A stretch of DNA of 64,000 bases from Muscardinus avellanarius (Eukaryota > Chordata > Mammalia > Rodentia > Gliridae). How positions within the stretch are numbered: the stretch's first letter is position 1; each line of letters starts with the position of its first letter. The position numbers were made by a program, and so were the translations under genes. The stretch spans positions 2,535,778 through 2,599,777 of the forward strand of contig OY726579.1 in assembly GCA_963383645.1 (NCBI GenBank). The letters run 5' to 3'. The notes under the pieces were generated by a model. That model did no database searches, was not told the origin of the DNA, and saw only the letters and a list, made by a program, of their open reading frames with translations. Below, piece by piece: positions 29,581-39,982 of this stretch.

Positions 29581-30039
29581 GACTTTAATTTCTCTACAAA
29601 AAAAAACAGCCTCCCTTTCTCAACGCGCTGGCCTGGGCTTCTGGAGCCCCCTGGTCTGTCTTGGTCCAGCTTTCTTCACGCGGTGGCTGTATAACCTCCA
29701 AGGAATCACCTCGGATGGCTGGGCTGGTTGGCTGGGTCGTTGGTTTCTCCACCTCTAAAGCGAGGCCTTTGGGCCACGCGCGCTCTCCCCACCACATCTC
29801 ATATTCTCAGGCCAATTTGGCGTTTTCAGCTGCTTTCTTACTTGGGTCCCGAGGAGACTTCTGAGCAGATGTCAGGGTTGGCATCGTCCTGGAGGGATAA
29901 CTCTCGGAGGAAGAGTGCCTATTTTGAGAATAGACTCTTTAGCTGACTTGTGTGGCAAAGGGCAAGTTGATTGTGTGTATTTGTGTGTGTGTGTGAGAGA
30001 GAGAGAGACAGACAGAGAATAAATGAATGAACAACTTTT

Positions 30040-30238
30040 TTTGTATGGTGCTAGGGATTGAACCTAGGGGCATTCTACCTCCGAGCTGCAGCTCCAGCCC
30101 TGTTTTATTTCTTATTTGGAAACAGGGTCTCACTAACTCGCTGACAGCCTCCCTAAGTGGTGGAGGCTGACTTTGAACCCACGATCCTCCCGCCTCAGCC
30201 TCCCAAGGACTGGGTTGACAGGCGTGCGGCACGCCGGC
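30040..30238 (-). mobile_element. B1-dID SINE
   Basis: A full reverse copy; the head is slightly shortened to ggcacgccggct. Confidence 0.84.
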
Positions 30239-30499
30239 TTCATGAGCAGTGTTTCGCCCAGAGACTAGTTCGCCGCTTCAGGCTTGCAGTTGCTATTTTT
30301 GCGATTGTCAGAAAGGGCCCTGCTTAAACTTAAACCAGCTGACGTGGGGACTTCCTTTCGGACGGCCCAGCAACAGAAGCAGAATATGGTTTTCTGTGCT
30401 CAGAGAGAAGCGCTTTCCACGGCAGAGGAAAGTTTATGGGGATGGGGCCGCATGCTGTGTTTCTGAGGACTGGGTCAAGGGGACACGGGGTTTGGGGGC

Positions 30500-30546
<47 letters not shown>

Positions 30547-31010
30547 TGGGTTGGGGGGCCATGGTGTCCAGCTCAAAACAGTGCTGCGTTCACCCTGGTT
30601 GCACAATACAGATAGTATCGTCTGGCGTCTTTATGCAAAGGAAGTCCTGACATTAACCCTGAGAGTGCCAGTCACAGAAGCCCGCACTGCTGTAAAGGGG
30701 ACCCTTTGCTCTCCCACTTGGAAGAGTCACACAGAAATGGGCTGTTTTCCCTACCCCGTAATGACAGCCATATTACCATATATGTACCCGGCCGAGGGTG
30801 TCCTAAAGGACTCGTGTTCCCCTGGGGGGAATTAATTTGGTCTCTTCCCAGGAGATTGATGGGATGCCAGCAGCTCTTCTGCGTGTACGTTTGCTTTTCT
30901 TCTCAAAGACCTCATGGTGGGCCTGGTCCTGCCCTTTGTAAGCCCGCCCCAGTCGGGGACTGCTTGCCCTAAAGGTGAAGTGGTCCTTGTGTGTACGGGG
31001 CCTTTACTAC
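30239..31010. other. Intronic sequence with (GT)n
   Basis: A 22-unit (GT) tract lies at 30501-30544. The rest is single-copy-looking, and no exon with matching splice sites was found. Confidence 0.45.
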
Positions 31011-31012
31011 AG

Positions 31013-31014
<2 letters not shown>

Positions 31015-31046
<32 letters not shown>

Positions 31047-31240
31047 TGCTGGGGATGGAACCCAGGGCCTTCTACCTCTGGGCTGCACCCCCAACCCTAT
31101 TTTATAATTTATTTGGAAACAGGCTCTCACTTAACTGCTGAGAGCCTCACTGAGTAGCTGAGGCTGGCTTCGAACCTGCTATCCTCCTTGTCTCAGCCTG
31201 CCACGTACTGAGACTACAGGTGTGTGCTATTCTGCCTGCC
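31015..31240 (-). mobile_element. B1-dID SINE with (GT)n tail
   Basis: The tail side carries fifteen GT units, equivalent to (CA)n on the element's own strand, as at 1093 and 39119. Confidence 0.85.
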
Positions 31241-31253
31241 TAAGTGGTACCTT

Positions 31254-31375
31254 CTTTTTTTTTTTCAATACTGGGATTGAACCTAGGGACATCTACCTCC
31301 AAACTACACCCCCAGCCTTACTCTCTATTTTTTATTTTGAAACAGGGTCTCACTAAGTAGGGGAGGGCCTCACTA
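31254..31375 (-). mobile_element. 5'-truncated B1-dID SINE
   Basis: It is flanked by aagtggtacctt (31242-31253 and 31377-31388). Only the ID half and the start of B1 remain. Confidence 0.88.
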
Positions 31376-31427
31376 AAGTGGTACCTTTAGTTTGTTTGTT
31401 TGTTTCTTTCTTTCTTTCTTTTTTTTT

Positions 31428-31815
31428 GCAGGACTGGGGATGAAACCCAGGGGCATTTGACCTTCAAGCCATACCTCCTGCCCTATTTTAAAACTGGGTC
31501 TCACTAAGTTGCAGAGGGCCTCACTAAGTAGCTGAGGCTTTCCGTGAACTGAGATCCTCCTGTCTCAGGCTCCCGAATCCTGGGATTACAAGTGTGTACC
31601 ACCACGTTGGCTCTGATTTTATTACTTTTTTTGTGTGTGTGGTACTGGGAATGGAACCCAGAGGCTTTTCTACCTGCGGGCTATATTCCCAGACATATTT
31701 TATACTTTATTCGGAAACAGGGTTTCACTAAGTTGCTGAGAGCCTCACTAAGTAGCTGAGGCTTTCTGCGGACCTGTGCGATCCTCCTGTCTCTGCCTTC
31801 CAAGTGCTGGGATTA
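31428..31815 (-). mobile_element. Two B1-dID SINEs in tandem
   Basis: A subfamily A copy (31428-31612) is followed by a subfamily B copy (31634-31815) without its head. Confidence 0.84.
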
Positions 31816-31838
31816 CTGTTACTTTTAAAGCAAACAAT

Positions 31839-32001
31839 AACATAGCGAGATGACACACACCTGTAATCCCAGTACTTGAGAGACCGAGACAGGAGGTTTA
31901 AGGCCAGCCCCAGCAACTTAGTGAGGCCTTGTCTCAAAATAAAAAATAAAATCAGACTGGGGGGTGTCTCTCAGAGGTAGAATGCCCCTGTATTCCACCT
32001 T

Positions 32002-32058
<57 letters not shown>
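31839..32058 (+). mobile_element. B1-dID SINE with (AC)n tail
   Basis: A headless, shortened copy with a 25-unit (AC)n at 32009-32058. Confidence 0.82.
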
Positions 32059-32060
<2 letters not shown>

Positions 32061-32117
32061 TAAAGTAACAGCAACATATCCTGGGCTCCAGTATGCATGA
32101 TATTTTCTTTTTCATTT

Positions 32118-32215
32118 AATCCTAAATGTAACTATAAGGTAAGCCCCTCATTTCTCCACTAGATAGAAGAGGAGGTTGAATAAGAGAACTCAGTCAAGGC
32201 TGTGGACTGACCATG
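32118..32215 (+). mobile_element. MIR/L2-like ancient repeat fragment
   Basis: catttaatcctaaatgtaac and actataaggtaag resemble the MIR/L2 conserved tail. It is diverged. Confidence 0.45.
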
Positions 32216-32235
32216 ACATTTAAAATCAATGGCAA

Positions 32236-32530
32236 AGCCGGGCGTGGTGGCGCACGCTTGGAATCCCAGCATCCGGGAGGCAAAGACTGGAGGACCGCGG
32301 TTCGCGGCCAGCCTCAGCTACTTAGTGAGTCCCTCCGCAACTTAGTGAGACCCTGTTTCCAAATAAAGAATAAAAAATAGTGCAGAGGGTGTATGTAACT
32401 CAGAGGTTGAATGCCCCTGGGTTCCATCCCCAGACCCGCCTCCTCCCCAAAAAATCACCAGCAAATGTGGGCTGAGGGGTGTAGGCCCTGGGTTCGATTC
32501 CCCAGGCCACCGCACAACAAAACCAAAACC
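32236..32530 (+). mobile_element. B1-dID SINE (A) plus ID remnant
   Basis: A full copy ends at about 32440. A shortened ID (gggctgaggggtgtaggccc) lies at about 32468-32515. Confidence 0.84.
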
Positions 32531-32856
32531 AAACCCAAAAGGCAAATGTTTTACCTCCGCTTCTGAGGCTGGATGGCCCGGACTCCCTCTCTTCTGACCT
32601 GGCTTCGTACTTTTCTCCCTCCCGTTGAGCACAGCACACGGCCTGGCTGGCCGCTGTCTCCTGGGCCTGCCAAGCCCTCGCTCTCCGGGCCTTTGGACTG
32701 CCTGTCCTCTGTCCCCACTGCTCTTTCGCCCGCTTTTGACTTTTGACTCTGACTCGACTTTTAGGTCTTAGAGCCCAAGTGGCATATCTCATTCTTTTTT
32801 TCTTTTTGAGTAGTCCAAAATTTAAGTTGTCAACTAACTGTATCAGTCAGTTTAAT

Positions 32857-32859
<3 letters not shown>

Positions 32860-32900
<41 letters not shown>

Positions 32901-33196
32901 CTGTGAGGTATTGGAGATTGAACCCAGAGGAGGGTTTCTACCATTGAATTACACCCCAGCCCTTTTAGTTAGTTAATTAATTAATTAATTAATTTTTTTT
33001 TTGCGGGTCAGGGGATGGAACCCAGGGCCATTCGAGCTACACCCCTGCCCTATTTTTTATTCTTTTATTTTGAAACCGGGTCTCACTGAGTTGCAAAGGG
33101 CCTCACTAGATAGCTGAGGCTGGCCTCGAACCGCGATCCTCAGGTCTCAGCCTCCCGAATGCTGGGATTACAAGCGTGCGCCACCATGCCCTGCTT
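32860..33196 (-). mobile_element. (GT)n, ID unit and B1-dID SINE
   Basis: Twenty GT units (32859-32898) lead into an ID (32903-32962), a (TTAA)n linker and a full copy (33002-33196). Confidence 0.83.
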
Positions 33197-33204
33197 AATT
33201 TATT

Positions 33205-33294
33205 CATTTTATTTATTTATTTTATTTATTTTATTTATTTTTGTGGTACTAGGGATTAAATCCAGGGACATGGTACCTCCAAGCTACCCCAAGT

Positions 33295-33335
<41 letters not shown>

Positions 33336-33520
33336 GGGGATGGAACCCAGGGGCATTCTACCTCTGAGCTACAGCCCCCAGCCCTAATTTTTATTCCTTA
33401 TTTGAAAACAGGGTCTCCCTGAGTTGCAGAGGGCCTCACTAAGTAGCTGAGGCTGTCCTCAACCCACGATCCTCCTGTCTCAGCCTCCCAAATTCTGGGA
33501 TTACAACCATGCGCCACCAC
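33205..33520 (-). mobile_element. B1-dID SINE with extra ID and internal (GT)n
   Basis: An ID (33239-33296), a 17-unit (GT)n and a second ID precede one B1 half. A (CA)n can thus arise between ID units as well as at the end. Confidence 0.84.
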
Positions 33521-33579
33521 CTTAATTTTTATTAGGCTTCCTAATTTTTATTCTTTATATTTTATTTTATTTTATTTTT

Positions 33580-34070
33580 TTGCAGTACCGGGGATGAAAC
33601 CCAGGGGCATTCTATCTCAAAGCTATAACCTAGGTCCTATTTTTTATTCTTTATTTGAAAATAGGGTCTCAATGAATTGCAAAGGGGCTCGCTAGTAGCT
33701 AAGGCTATCCAAAAACCGTGATCCTCCTGTCTCAGCCTCCAAAATGCTGGAATTACAAGCGTGCACAACCACGCCTGGTGTCCCAGCCCTAATTTTTATT
33801 CTTTATTTTGAAACAGGGTGTCATTGAGTTGTGGAGGCCTCATTAAGTAGCTGAAGCTGGCCATTAACCTGCAGCCCTTCTGTGTCAGCCTCCAAAATAT
33901 GGGGATTACAAGCCTGCGCCACCACACCTGGCCTATTTTTTATTCTTTATTTGAAACAGGGTCTCACTAGGTTGCGGAGGGCCTAAGTAACCGAGGCTGG
34001 CCAGGAACTGGTGATCCACCTTTCTTAGCCACCAAAGTACTGAGATTACAAGCGTGTGCCTTGTACCTGG
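33580..34070 (-). mobile_element. B1-dID SINE followed by two B1 halves
   Basis: A full copy (33580-33778) is followed by two separate reverse B1 halves (33783-33932 and 33933-34070), each with its own head. Confidence 0.82.
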
Positions 34071-34081
34071 GCTTTATTTAT

Positions 34082-34283
34082 TTTTGTGGTACTAGGGATT
34101 GAACCCAGGGGCTTTCTCTTTCCAAGCTACACCCAGCACTTTTATTTTTTGTATTGAAACAGGGTTTTCTCTAGGTTGCGGAGAGTCTCGGTAACTTGCA
34201 GAAGCTGGCCTTGCATTTGTGATCCTCCTCTCTTAGCCTCCCATGTACTGGGGTCACACATGTGTGCGCCACCAAGCCCGGCT
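34082..34283 (-). mobile_element. B1-dID SINE
   Basis: A full reverse copy ending ccaccaagcccggct. Confidence 0.83.
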
Positions 34284-34284
34284 C

Positions 34285-34494
34285 ACACCTTTCATTCTAA
34301 TACTTGGGAGGCTGAGACAGGAGGATCACAGCTTCGCAGCCAGCCTCAGCCACTCAGTGAGGCTCTTGGCAACTTAGTGAGACCCTGTTACCAAATAAAA
34401 TATAAAAAAAAAAAATAGGGCTGGGGGTGTACCTTGGATATAGAACCCCCCTGCGTTCAATCCCCAGAAACACACACACACACGCACACACACG
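34285..34494 (+). mobile_element. B1-dID SINE, head missing, (CA)n tail
   Basis: A plus-strand copy placed back to back with the previous one, so head regions meet and could pair as an inverted repeat. Confidence 0.83.
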
Positions 34495-34724
34495 GGGGCA
34501 ATGATTACTGGCAAAAGCTTTATGTGTGTCTTGGCTGCGGTGTGTAATAACATGCTAACTGTGCAGGCAGCTGGGCCGTATGATATTCAGGAAAAGCTTG
34601 GTCATAAGGAAATAAATGGTGTGCGGGGTTCAGGTGTGGCTGGGGGTCCTCAGTCCCTGACTCTCATCCTTGAAAGGACTTCATTTAAGGTCAACTGTCA
34701 GTGGGACCCACTCCCCATCTCTGA

Positions 34725-34866
34725 AAGTCCTCCTCCTCATCCTCCTTCTCTTCCTCCTCCTCTTTTCCTCCCCCTCCTCCCTTTCCTCTTCCCTCCTCCT
34801 CCTTCTTTTCCTCCTTCTCCTCTCCTTTTCATCACCCTCCTCCATCCTCCTCCTCCTCCTTCTTCT
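34725..34866. repeat. Polypyrimidine (CTC/CTT)n tract
   Basis: About 140 bases almost wholly C and T (cctcctcctcttt-type units), ending at the tail of the next SINE. Confidence 0.92.
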
Positions 34867-35059
34867 TGTACTGGGGATTGAACCAGGAGCATTCTACCTC
34901 CTAGCTCCACCCCCAGCCTTATTTTATTTGTAATTTACTATTTGCAAATAGGGTCTCACTAAGTTTCTGAGGGTCTCAGTAAGTTGCTAAGGCCGGCCTC
35001 AAACCTGCGATCCTCCTGTCTTAGCTTCCCAACTCCTGGGATAACGGGCACGTGCCATC
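34867..35059 (-). mobile_element. B1-dID SINE
   Basis: A full copy with a decayed head (cacgtgccatcccc). Its A-rich tail may have seeded the pyrimidine tract. Confidence 0.82.
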
Positions 35060-35505
35060 CCCCTTCCCCCTTTATCTTCATTAAACAAAGATTTGCCATA
35101 TTTGGGGAAAACCTGCAGAGGTCCAGCGGCCTCTGAGCCCCTCCCCCTCATTGTCTGTCAACTCTTGAAGATTAAGTGACACGTGACACCTTAGGTAACT
35201 TCTTGGTTAATGAAAGTGTTCTAATTTAGTCCCCATTTTGGGACTTTTAAATTCTGGATGGCATGTAGGCGAAAGTTAAGTTTTTTTTTTTTTTTTTTTT
35301 AGGAAAATGAATTTAATAGTTATTTAACTGTGTGCAGGAGAAACAATAGATGTGAAAAATTAAAATAAGTGAGTTTTCTGCCGCAGTCAAAGCTTTTAGG
35401 GAGAGGAAAAAAAAATCTCAAACCTCTCTTTGAGATGCTTAAAACAAAATGAACACGTTTCTTTCTTTTCTTTTTCTTTCTTTTTTTTTTTTTTTTTTTT
35501 TTTTT

Positions 35506-35683
35506 TGGTGGTACTGGGGTCCTGGAAACCCTTCTACCTCCGGGCTACACTCCCAGATCTATTTTATATTTTTATTTGGAAACAGGGTCTCTTAAACCAG
35601 CAAGGCTGGCTTCGAACCTGCGCCATCCTCCTGTCTCCGCCTCCCAAGCGCGGGGATGACAAGCGTGCGCCACCACGCCCGGC
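35506..35683 (-). mobile_element. B1-dID SINE, subfamily C
   Basis: A near-consensus copy behind a T-run of 24, with ttaaaccagcaaggctggct in the middle. Confidence 0.9.
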
Positions 35684-35808
35684 AACACATTTCTTTTTAA
35701 GGGAGGCTGTGCCTCTGGCCTGTTTTAATGCTGAAGTGGAGAAGTTCTAAATAATTGAATTATCATGCTTTGAACAGTTCCCACTGAAAGGCCGAACATA
35801 GACTTACC

Positions 35809-36182
35809 GAGTTTAGGAGGAGGTAGAAGCATGAACCGGGTTATCCGAGGCTGCTGGTTTATTCCCGCCGGCTGTGGGGAAAGGGCCCGGTCCTGATTGG
35901 CCGGCTGAGTCACGTGGTGGATCGCAGGCACCAATGACAGGCCACGCGCCTGGAGAGTTGCTTAGTCCTGATTGGCCGGCTGAGTCACGTGGTGGTTCGG
36001 AGGCGCCAGTGTTTTATGCGCATGCCTATTCTGTAGTCTCGTGACCTCTGGAGTCGGCTTCGCGACCTTTGAAGTCTCGAGGCCCCTGGAGTCTCGCGAT
36101 ATCTCCTCTTCTGGCTTCCGCCGCCTCCTGTTTCCGCTTGGAGATCAGCTGAGGGAGGAGAGAGACCTGATTTATCTAAACC
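35809..36182 (+). mobile_element. GC-rich promoter- or LTR-like repeat, copy 1
   Basis: This stretch shares an ordered series of blocks with 55189-55478: tttaggagg, accgggttatc, ggccacgcg, ctggagagttgc, ggctgagtcacgtggtggtt, cggaggc, atgttttat/gtgttttat, gtctcgcgata, and a final gagatca near gaggga. It is therefore a dispersed repeat, not unique promoter DNA. A 75-bp unit with gattggccggctgagtcacg occurs twice (from 35891 and 35966). CCAAT, TATA-like and CpG elements suggest a solo LTR, but clear TG...CA ends and target-site duplications were not found. Confidence 0.6.
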
Positions 36183-36480
36183 CGCCGCCTCCAGAGCCAG
36201 CAGGAGGCCCGGTTTGATGTTCCAAGAGGAGTTGAACTTCTGCGGGGTCCCCTCAGGGCCTGTGGACTCGGGTACCCAGAAGCAGGGACATCTGGGATGT
36301 TCTGTCCCGCCCAGCCGCGCTGGGATGAGCCACCGCGTGGCTTTTGAGATTTTTAGACATTCGTGCAAGTGTACTTCCGGCGGTGGTGACCAAGTAAGAT
36401 GCGCACCTCAAGTAGTGGCTTGACTAAGTGCACACAGAAGTGCGGAAAACCTCGAAAGAACAAAAGTAAATTTTGTGGGT
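36183..36480 (+). other. GC-rich unique sequence with a splice-donor-like site
   Basis: Directly downstream of the promoter-like repeat the sequence stays fairly CpG-rich and reaches ACCAA|GTAAGA at 36393/36394. It could be an exon driven by the repeat. No transcript evidence is available here. Confidence 0.35.
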
Positions 36481-36520
36481 TTTTTTCTTTATTTCTTTCT
36501 TTCTTTTTTTTTTTTTTTTT

Positions 36521-36712
36521 TTGTGGTACTGGGAATGGAACCCAGGAGCATTTTACCACGATTTACACCCCCAGCCCTGTTTTTTCATTCTTTGCTTTGA
36601 AACAGGGTCTCACAAATTTGCAAAGGGCCTCACTAAGCAGCAGCTGAGTGAGGCTGGCCGGTCTCAGCCTCCCAAATGCTAGGATTACAAGCCTGCGCCA
36701 CCACGCTCAGCT
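36521..36712 (-). mobile_element. B1-dID SINE, subfamily A
   Basis: A full copy lacking about 20 bp in the B1 head (ggctggccggtctcagcctc). Confidence 0.84.
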
Positions 36713-36751
36713 AAATGTTTTAAGTTTCCCTCAGTTTCTAAAGGAACAATG

Positions 36752-37016
36752 AGCCGGGCGTGGTGGCCATCATCCCAGTACTTGGGAGGCTGAGACAGGA
36801 GGATCGCAGTTCTCAGGCAGCCTCGGCTACTTAGTGAGGCCCTCTGCAACTCGGTGAGACCCTGTTTCCAAGTAAAGAATAAAAAATTGGGCTGGGGGTG
36901 TAGCTCGGAGGTAGAATGAGTTCAGTCCCCAGTATCAAAAAAGAAACAAAAAGACAATGATGAACTGGGTGTGGTGTCACACACCTGCAATCCCAGTACA
37001 TGGGAGGTTGTGGCAG
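36752..37016 (+). mobile_element. B1-dID SINE and SINE head fragment
   Basis: A slightly shortened full copy (36752-36941) is followed by a head fragment (36962-37016). Confidence 0.8.
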
Positions 37017-37235
37017 TGGGGTTACAAATGCCTGAGGGGGGTATTCAGCAAGTCGGGAGACCTGGGAAAGGGTCATGTAGCTGGAGTCCAGAGGGCAGGA
37101 AAGGACCGCGATGGGCAGGGCTAGATGAGGAAGCAACAGGAGGTGATTTTGCAAGTATTTCAGCAGGAGAATGATGTAGTCTAATTGATGTTTTCAAAGA
37201 CCTCGCTGGCAGTTATAGGCAGAGTAGCTTTTTTT

Positions 37236-37430
37236 GGGGGGGGGGGGTGCCGGGAATTGAATCCAGGGGCATTCTATCTCTGAGCTACATCCTCCAGCTC
37301 GATTTTATTTTTATTTTTAAACAGGTTGATAAGAGTCTCACTGCTTGCTGAGGCTGTCTTTGGACCTGTGGTCCTCCTGTCTCAGCCTCCCAAGTACGAG
37401 GTCACACATGTGTGCCCCCACACCTGGCTG
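37236..37430 (-). mobile_element. B1-dID SINE, shortened B1
   Basis: It is preceded by a ten-G run; B1 lacks one repeated segment. Confidence 0.82.
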
Positions 37431-37815
37431 CATTGAATTCTTTGCAGGGCTCTTTCCAATATTCTTTGAGTCTGTGTATTTTGAAAGGCTGGCGTGCTCC
37501 CTGATTGGGAGTTGAGTATAATTCTGTACCATTCATCTTTTCTTTTCCCCCAACAGGGGAATTGGGGGGGATAATTATCATCCCTAAAGTAAAATACATT
37601 GCCCTGTGTCAGACAGGAGATGATCAGTTATACCCAGCTGACTTGTCATCCAGGGAATCCTTTCCTTTATGAAGTTTGGATCTTTGACATCTAGGGTCTT
37701 TCAGAATTCCACTTTATCTCTTATTGAAATATAATAAAAAGCTGTTGCTGTTGCTCTGAGCGGCATAGCTCTATCAGGCACTTGTCTTTTTCTCCTCCTT
37801 TCTTCTGTCCCCTCC
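37431..37815. other. Intronic sequence, nothing recognised
   Basis: AT-rich sequence with ctgttgctgttgctctg at 37741-37760. No feature is supported. Confidence 0.45.
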
Positions 37816-37822
37816 CCCATCC

Positions 37823-38021
37823 TCCTTGTATGGGGGATGGAGCCCAGAGTCATTCTGCTTCCAAGCTACACTCCGGCCCTCTTTAATTTTTATTTCAAAA
37901 CAGGGTCTTGCTAGGATGTTGAAAATCACTAAGTTACTGAGGCCGTCCTCGAACCTGCAATCCTCCTGTCTCAGCCTCCCAAGGACTGGGATTCGAGGCC
38001 TGTGTCCCCATGCCTGACTCT
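37823..38021 (-). mobile_element. B1-dID SINE, old
   Basis: A diverged full copy ending at gtccccatgcctgact. Confidence 0.8.
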
Positions 38022-38935
38022 CCCAGGCACTTTTGAAGCACTATATCACTTCTTCCCCACAGTACCCCTGGAAGTAAGTGTTATTCCTTGTGAAGATGAG
38101 AACAACAGGTTTACACGCTGGTAGGAACCACTCAGGACCAGAGGCAGGGTGGAGCTGAGACTGACACCTCTCTTTTCCTGTGAAAAGAGCCTGCTAACAG
38201 CTAGATCCCTGGTGTCCTTTGTACTAGAAGTCCCCAGTTCAGCTCCATGTCAGCTCTGTGGGACTCTCTTCCTCCTGCGAGTGGACCCAGCCGTTGTGTG
38301 TGAGACTAGATCCCTGAGCTCAGCCTAGGAGCCGGCAGACACAAATGTTCAGCGATCAGATAAAGGGGCCGGGGCTCCCCCCCACCCCCCCTGCTTCCAA
38401 CAACAGGAAGTGCTTCCAAAGATGGCTCCCGGGCTCCCACTCCCAGGCCAGCTTCCACCTCCCCCCAGAGGCTCTGGATCCCTGGCCTTTCTTCCTTCCC
38501 TGACAGCTGATGATTACACCAGAGCCTCCACCCCCCACTTCCTCCTCTTCTTTAAAGGTAGGCCAGGGAACTATCAGGAGGTTTCTAGCCAGACCCCACA
38601 GACTTCTGCCCAGTCCTCTCTCTCTGCAAGGGGGCCTTCTGTCTCATTCCTACGGGATTCATTTGTCTTCCTACCCTTTTTGGTTATTTGCAAATTGGAA
38701 CCCCTGGCAGGTCGCCTAGTTGAACATCATTAACTGGGTGTGTTGGGGGTACTGGCCTGTGTTTCCACTCGAAATGGAAAATGTGGCTTAAAGGTTACTT
38801 GTTCAATTATCTTGTCTACTTAATAAGCATCTTACTTAGACAAAGAAGATGCCATTTTTCCCCCCTCCCTGACCTATGAAACTGCTACATGGCCACAAGT
38901 AAAAAATTAGGAAAAGCCACACTGGAAAACTCAGG
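38022..38935. other. Intronic sequence with L2/MIR-like start
   Basis: 38025-38165 resembles an L2/MIR 3' core (ccacagtacccctggaagta, gaagatgagaa). C-rich runs lie at 38378-38392 and 38460-38466. The rest is not recognised. Confidence 0.45.
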
Positions 38936-38937
38936 AA

Positions 38938-39116
38938 TAGGCCTGGAATCCCAGGACTTGGGAGGCTGAGACAGGAGGATCGCAGGTTCGAGGACAGCCT
39001 CAGGAGGTAGTGAGATTCTCGGCAATCTCATGAGATCCTGTTTCAAAATAAAAAAAATAAAATAGGTCTGGGGGTGAAGCTTAGAGATAGAATGCTCCCA
39101 AATTCAATCTCCAGTG

Positions 39117-39151
<35 letters not shown>
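38938..39151 (+). mobile_element. B1-dID SINE, headless, (CA)n tail
   Basis: A copy starting at ggcctggaatcccaggactt with 16 CA units at 39119-39151. Confidence 0.85.
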
Positions 39152-39153
<2 letters not shown>

Positions 39154-39343
39154 TAATTGTATGTAAAAAAGTTCTCCATAATCTTACTCCACAGATAATA
39201 AGAACATTTAACATTTTAGCCTGTGTTGCTAGGTTTATGGTTGATTAAAAAAAACTCCATTCCCCAGGACTGGAAGAAACAGTCTTTTTTGTCTGTCGCT
39301 TCATGATATATACGATAGTCTGATTTTAAAGAATTTAATTTTT

Positions 39344-39553
39344 AGCCAAGTGTGGTGGCGCACGCTTGTCATCCCGGCATTTGGAAGGCTGGGACAAGAG
39401 GATCACAGGTTCGTGGCCAGCCTCAGCCACTTAGTAAGGCCCTCTGCATCTTAGTGAGACCCTGTTTCAAAATAAAAAATAAAAAAAAAAATAGGGCTGG
39501 GGTATATCTCAGAGGTAGAATGCTCCTGGCTTTCATCCCTAGTACCGGAAATT
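39344..39553 (+). mobile_element. B1-dID SINE, subfamily A
   Basis: A full copy with head agccaagtgtggtggcgcac. Confidence 0.86.
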
Positions 39554-39664
39554 TAAAAAAAGGACCCACTGTAGTACTTAGCAAACTGTCCCTCTGCAAG
39601 CTGTTTGTGTGACTTGTGACTTTCCTCCAGGTTTAGAGATATTAATTACCTTTTTGTGTGTGTG

Positions 39665-39982
39665 TGGTACTGTGGATTGTACTTCCGAGCTATACCCAGA
39701 TTTTTTATTTATTTATTTATTTATTTATTTTTTAAACAGGGTCTTGCTAGATTACTGAGCGTCCGGCTATCTCGCTGAGGCTGGCCTTAAACCTGTGATC
39801 CTCCTGTGAGCCCGATCAGCCTCCAACTTGCACCCCAGCCCTAGTTTTTATTCCTTATTTTGAAACAGGCTGTCACTAAGTTACAGAGGGCCTCACCAAG
39901 TAGCTGGGGCTGGCCGCGAACCGCGATCCTCCTGTCCCAGCCTCCAAGCACTGGGATTGCAGATGTGTGCCACCGCGCCTGG
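39665..39982 (-). mobile_element. Two overlapping SINE remnants
   Basis: A shortened copy (39665-39813) has (TTTA)n inside. It is followed by an ID end plus complete B1 half (39828-39982). Confidence 0.78.

Noticed and set aside
35985..36368. 127-residue minus-strand ORF near 36 kb
   Set aside because: It lies in the GC-rich repeat and matches no protein I recognise; the paired copy at 55 kb does not keep the frame.
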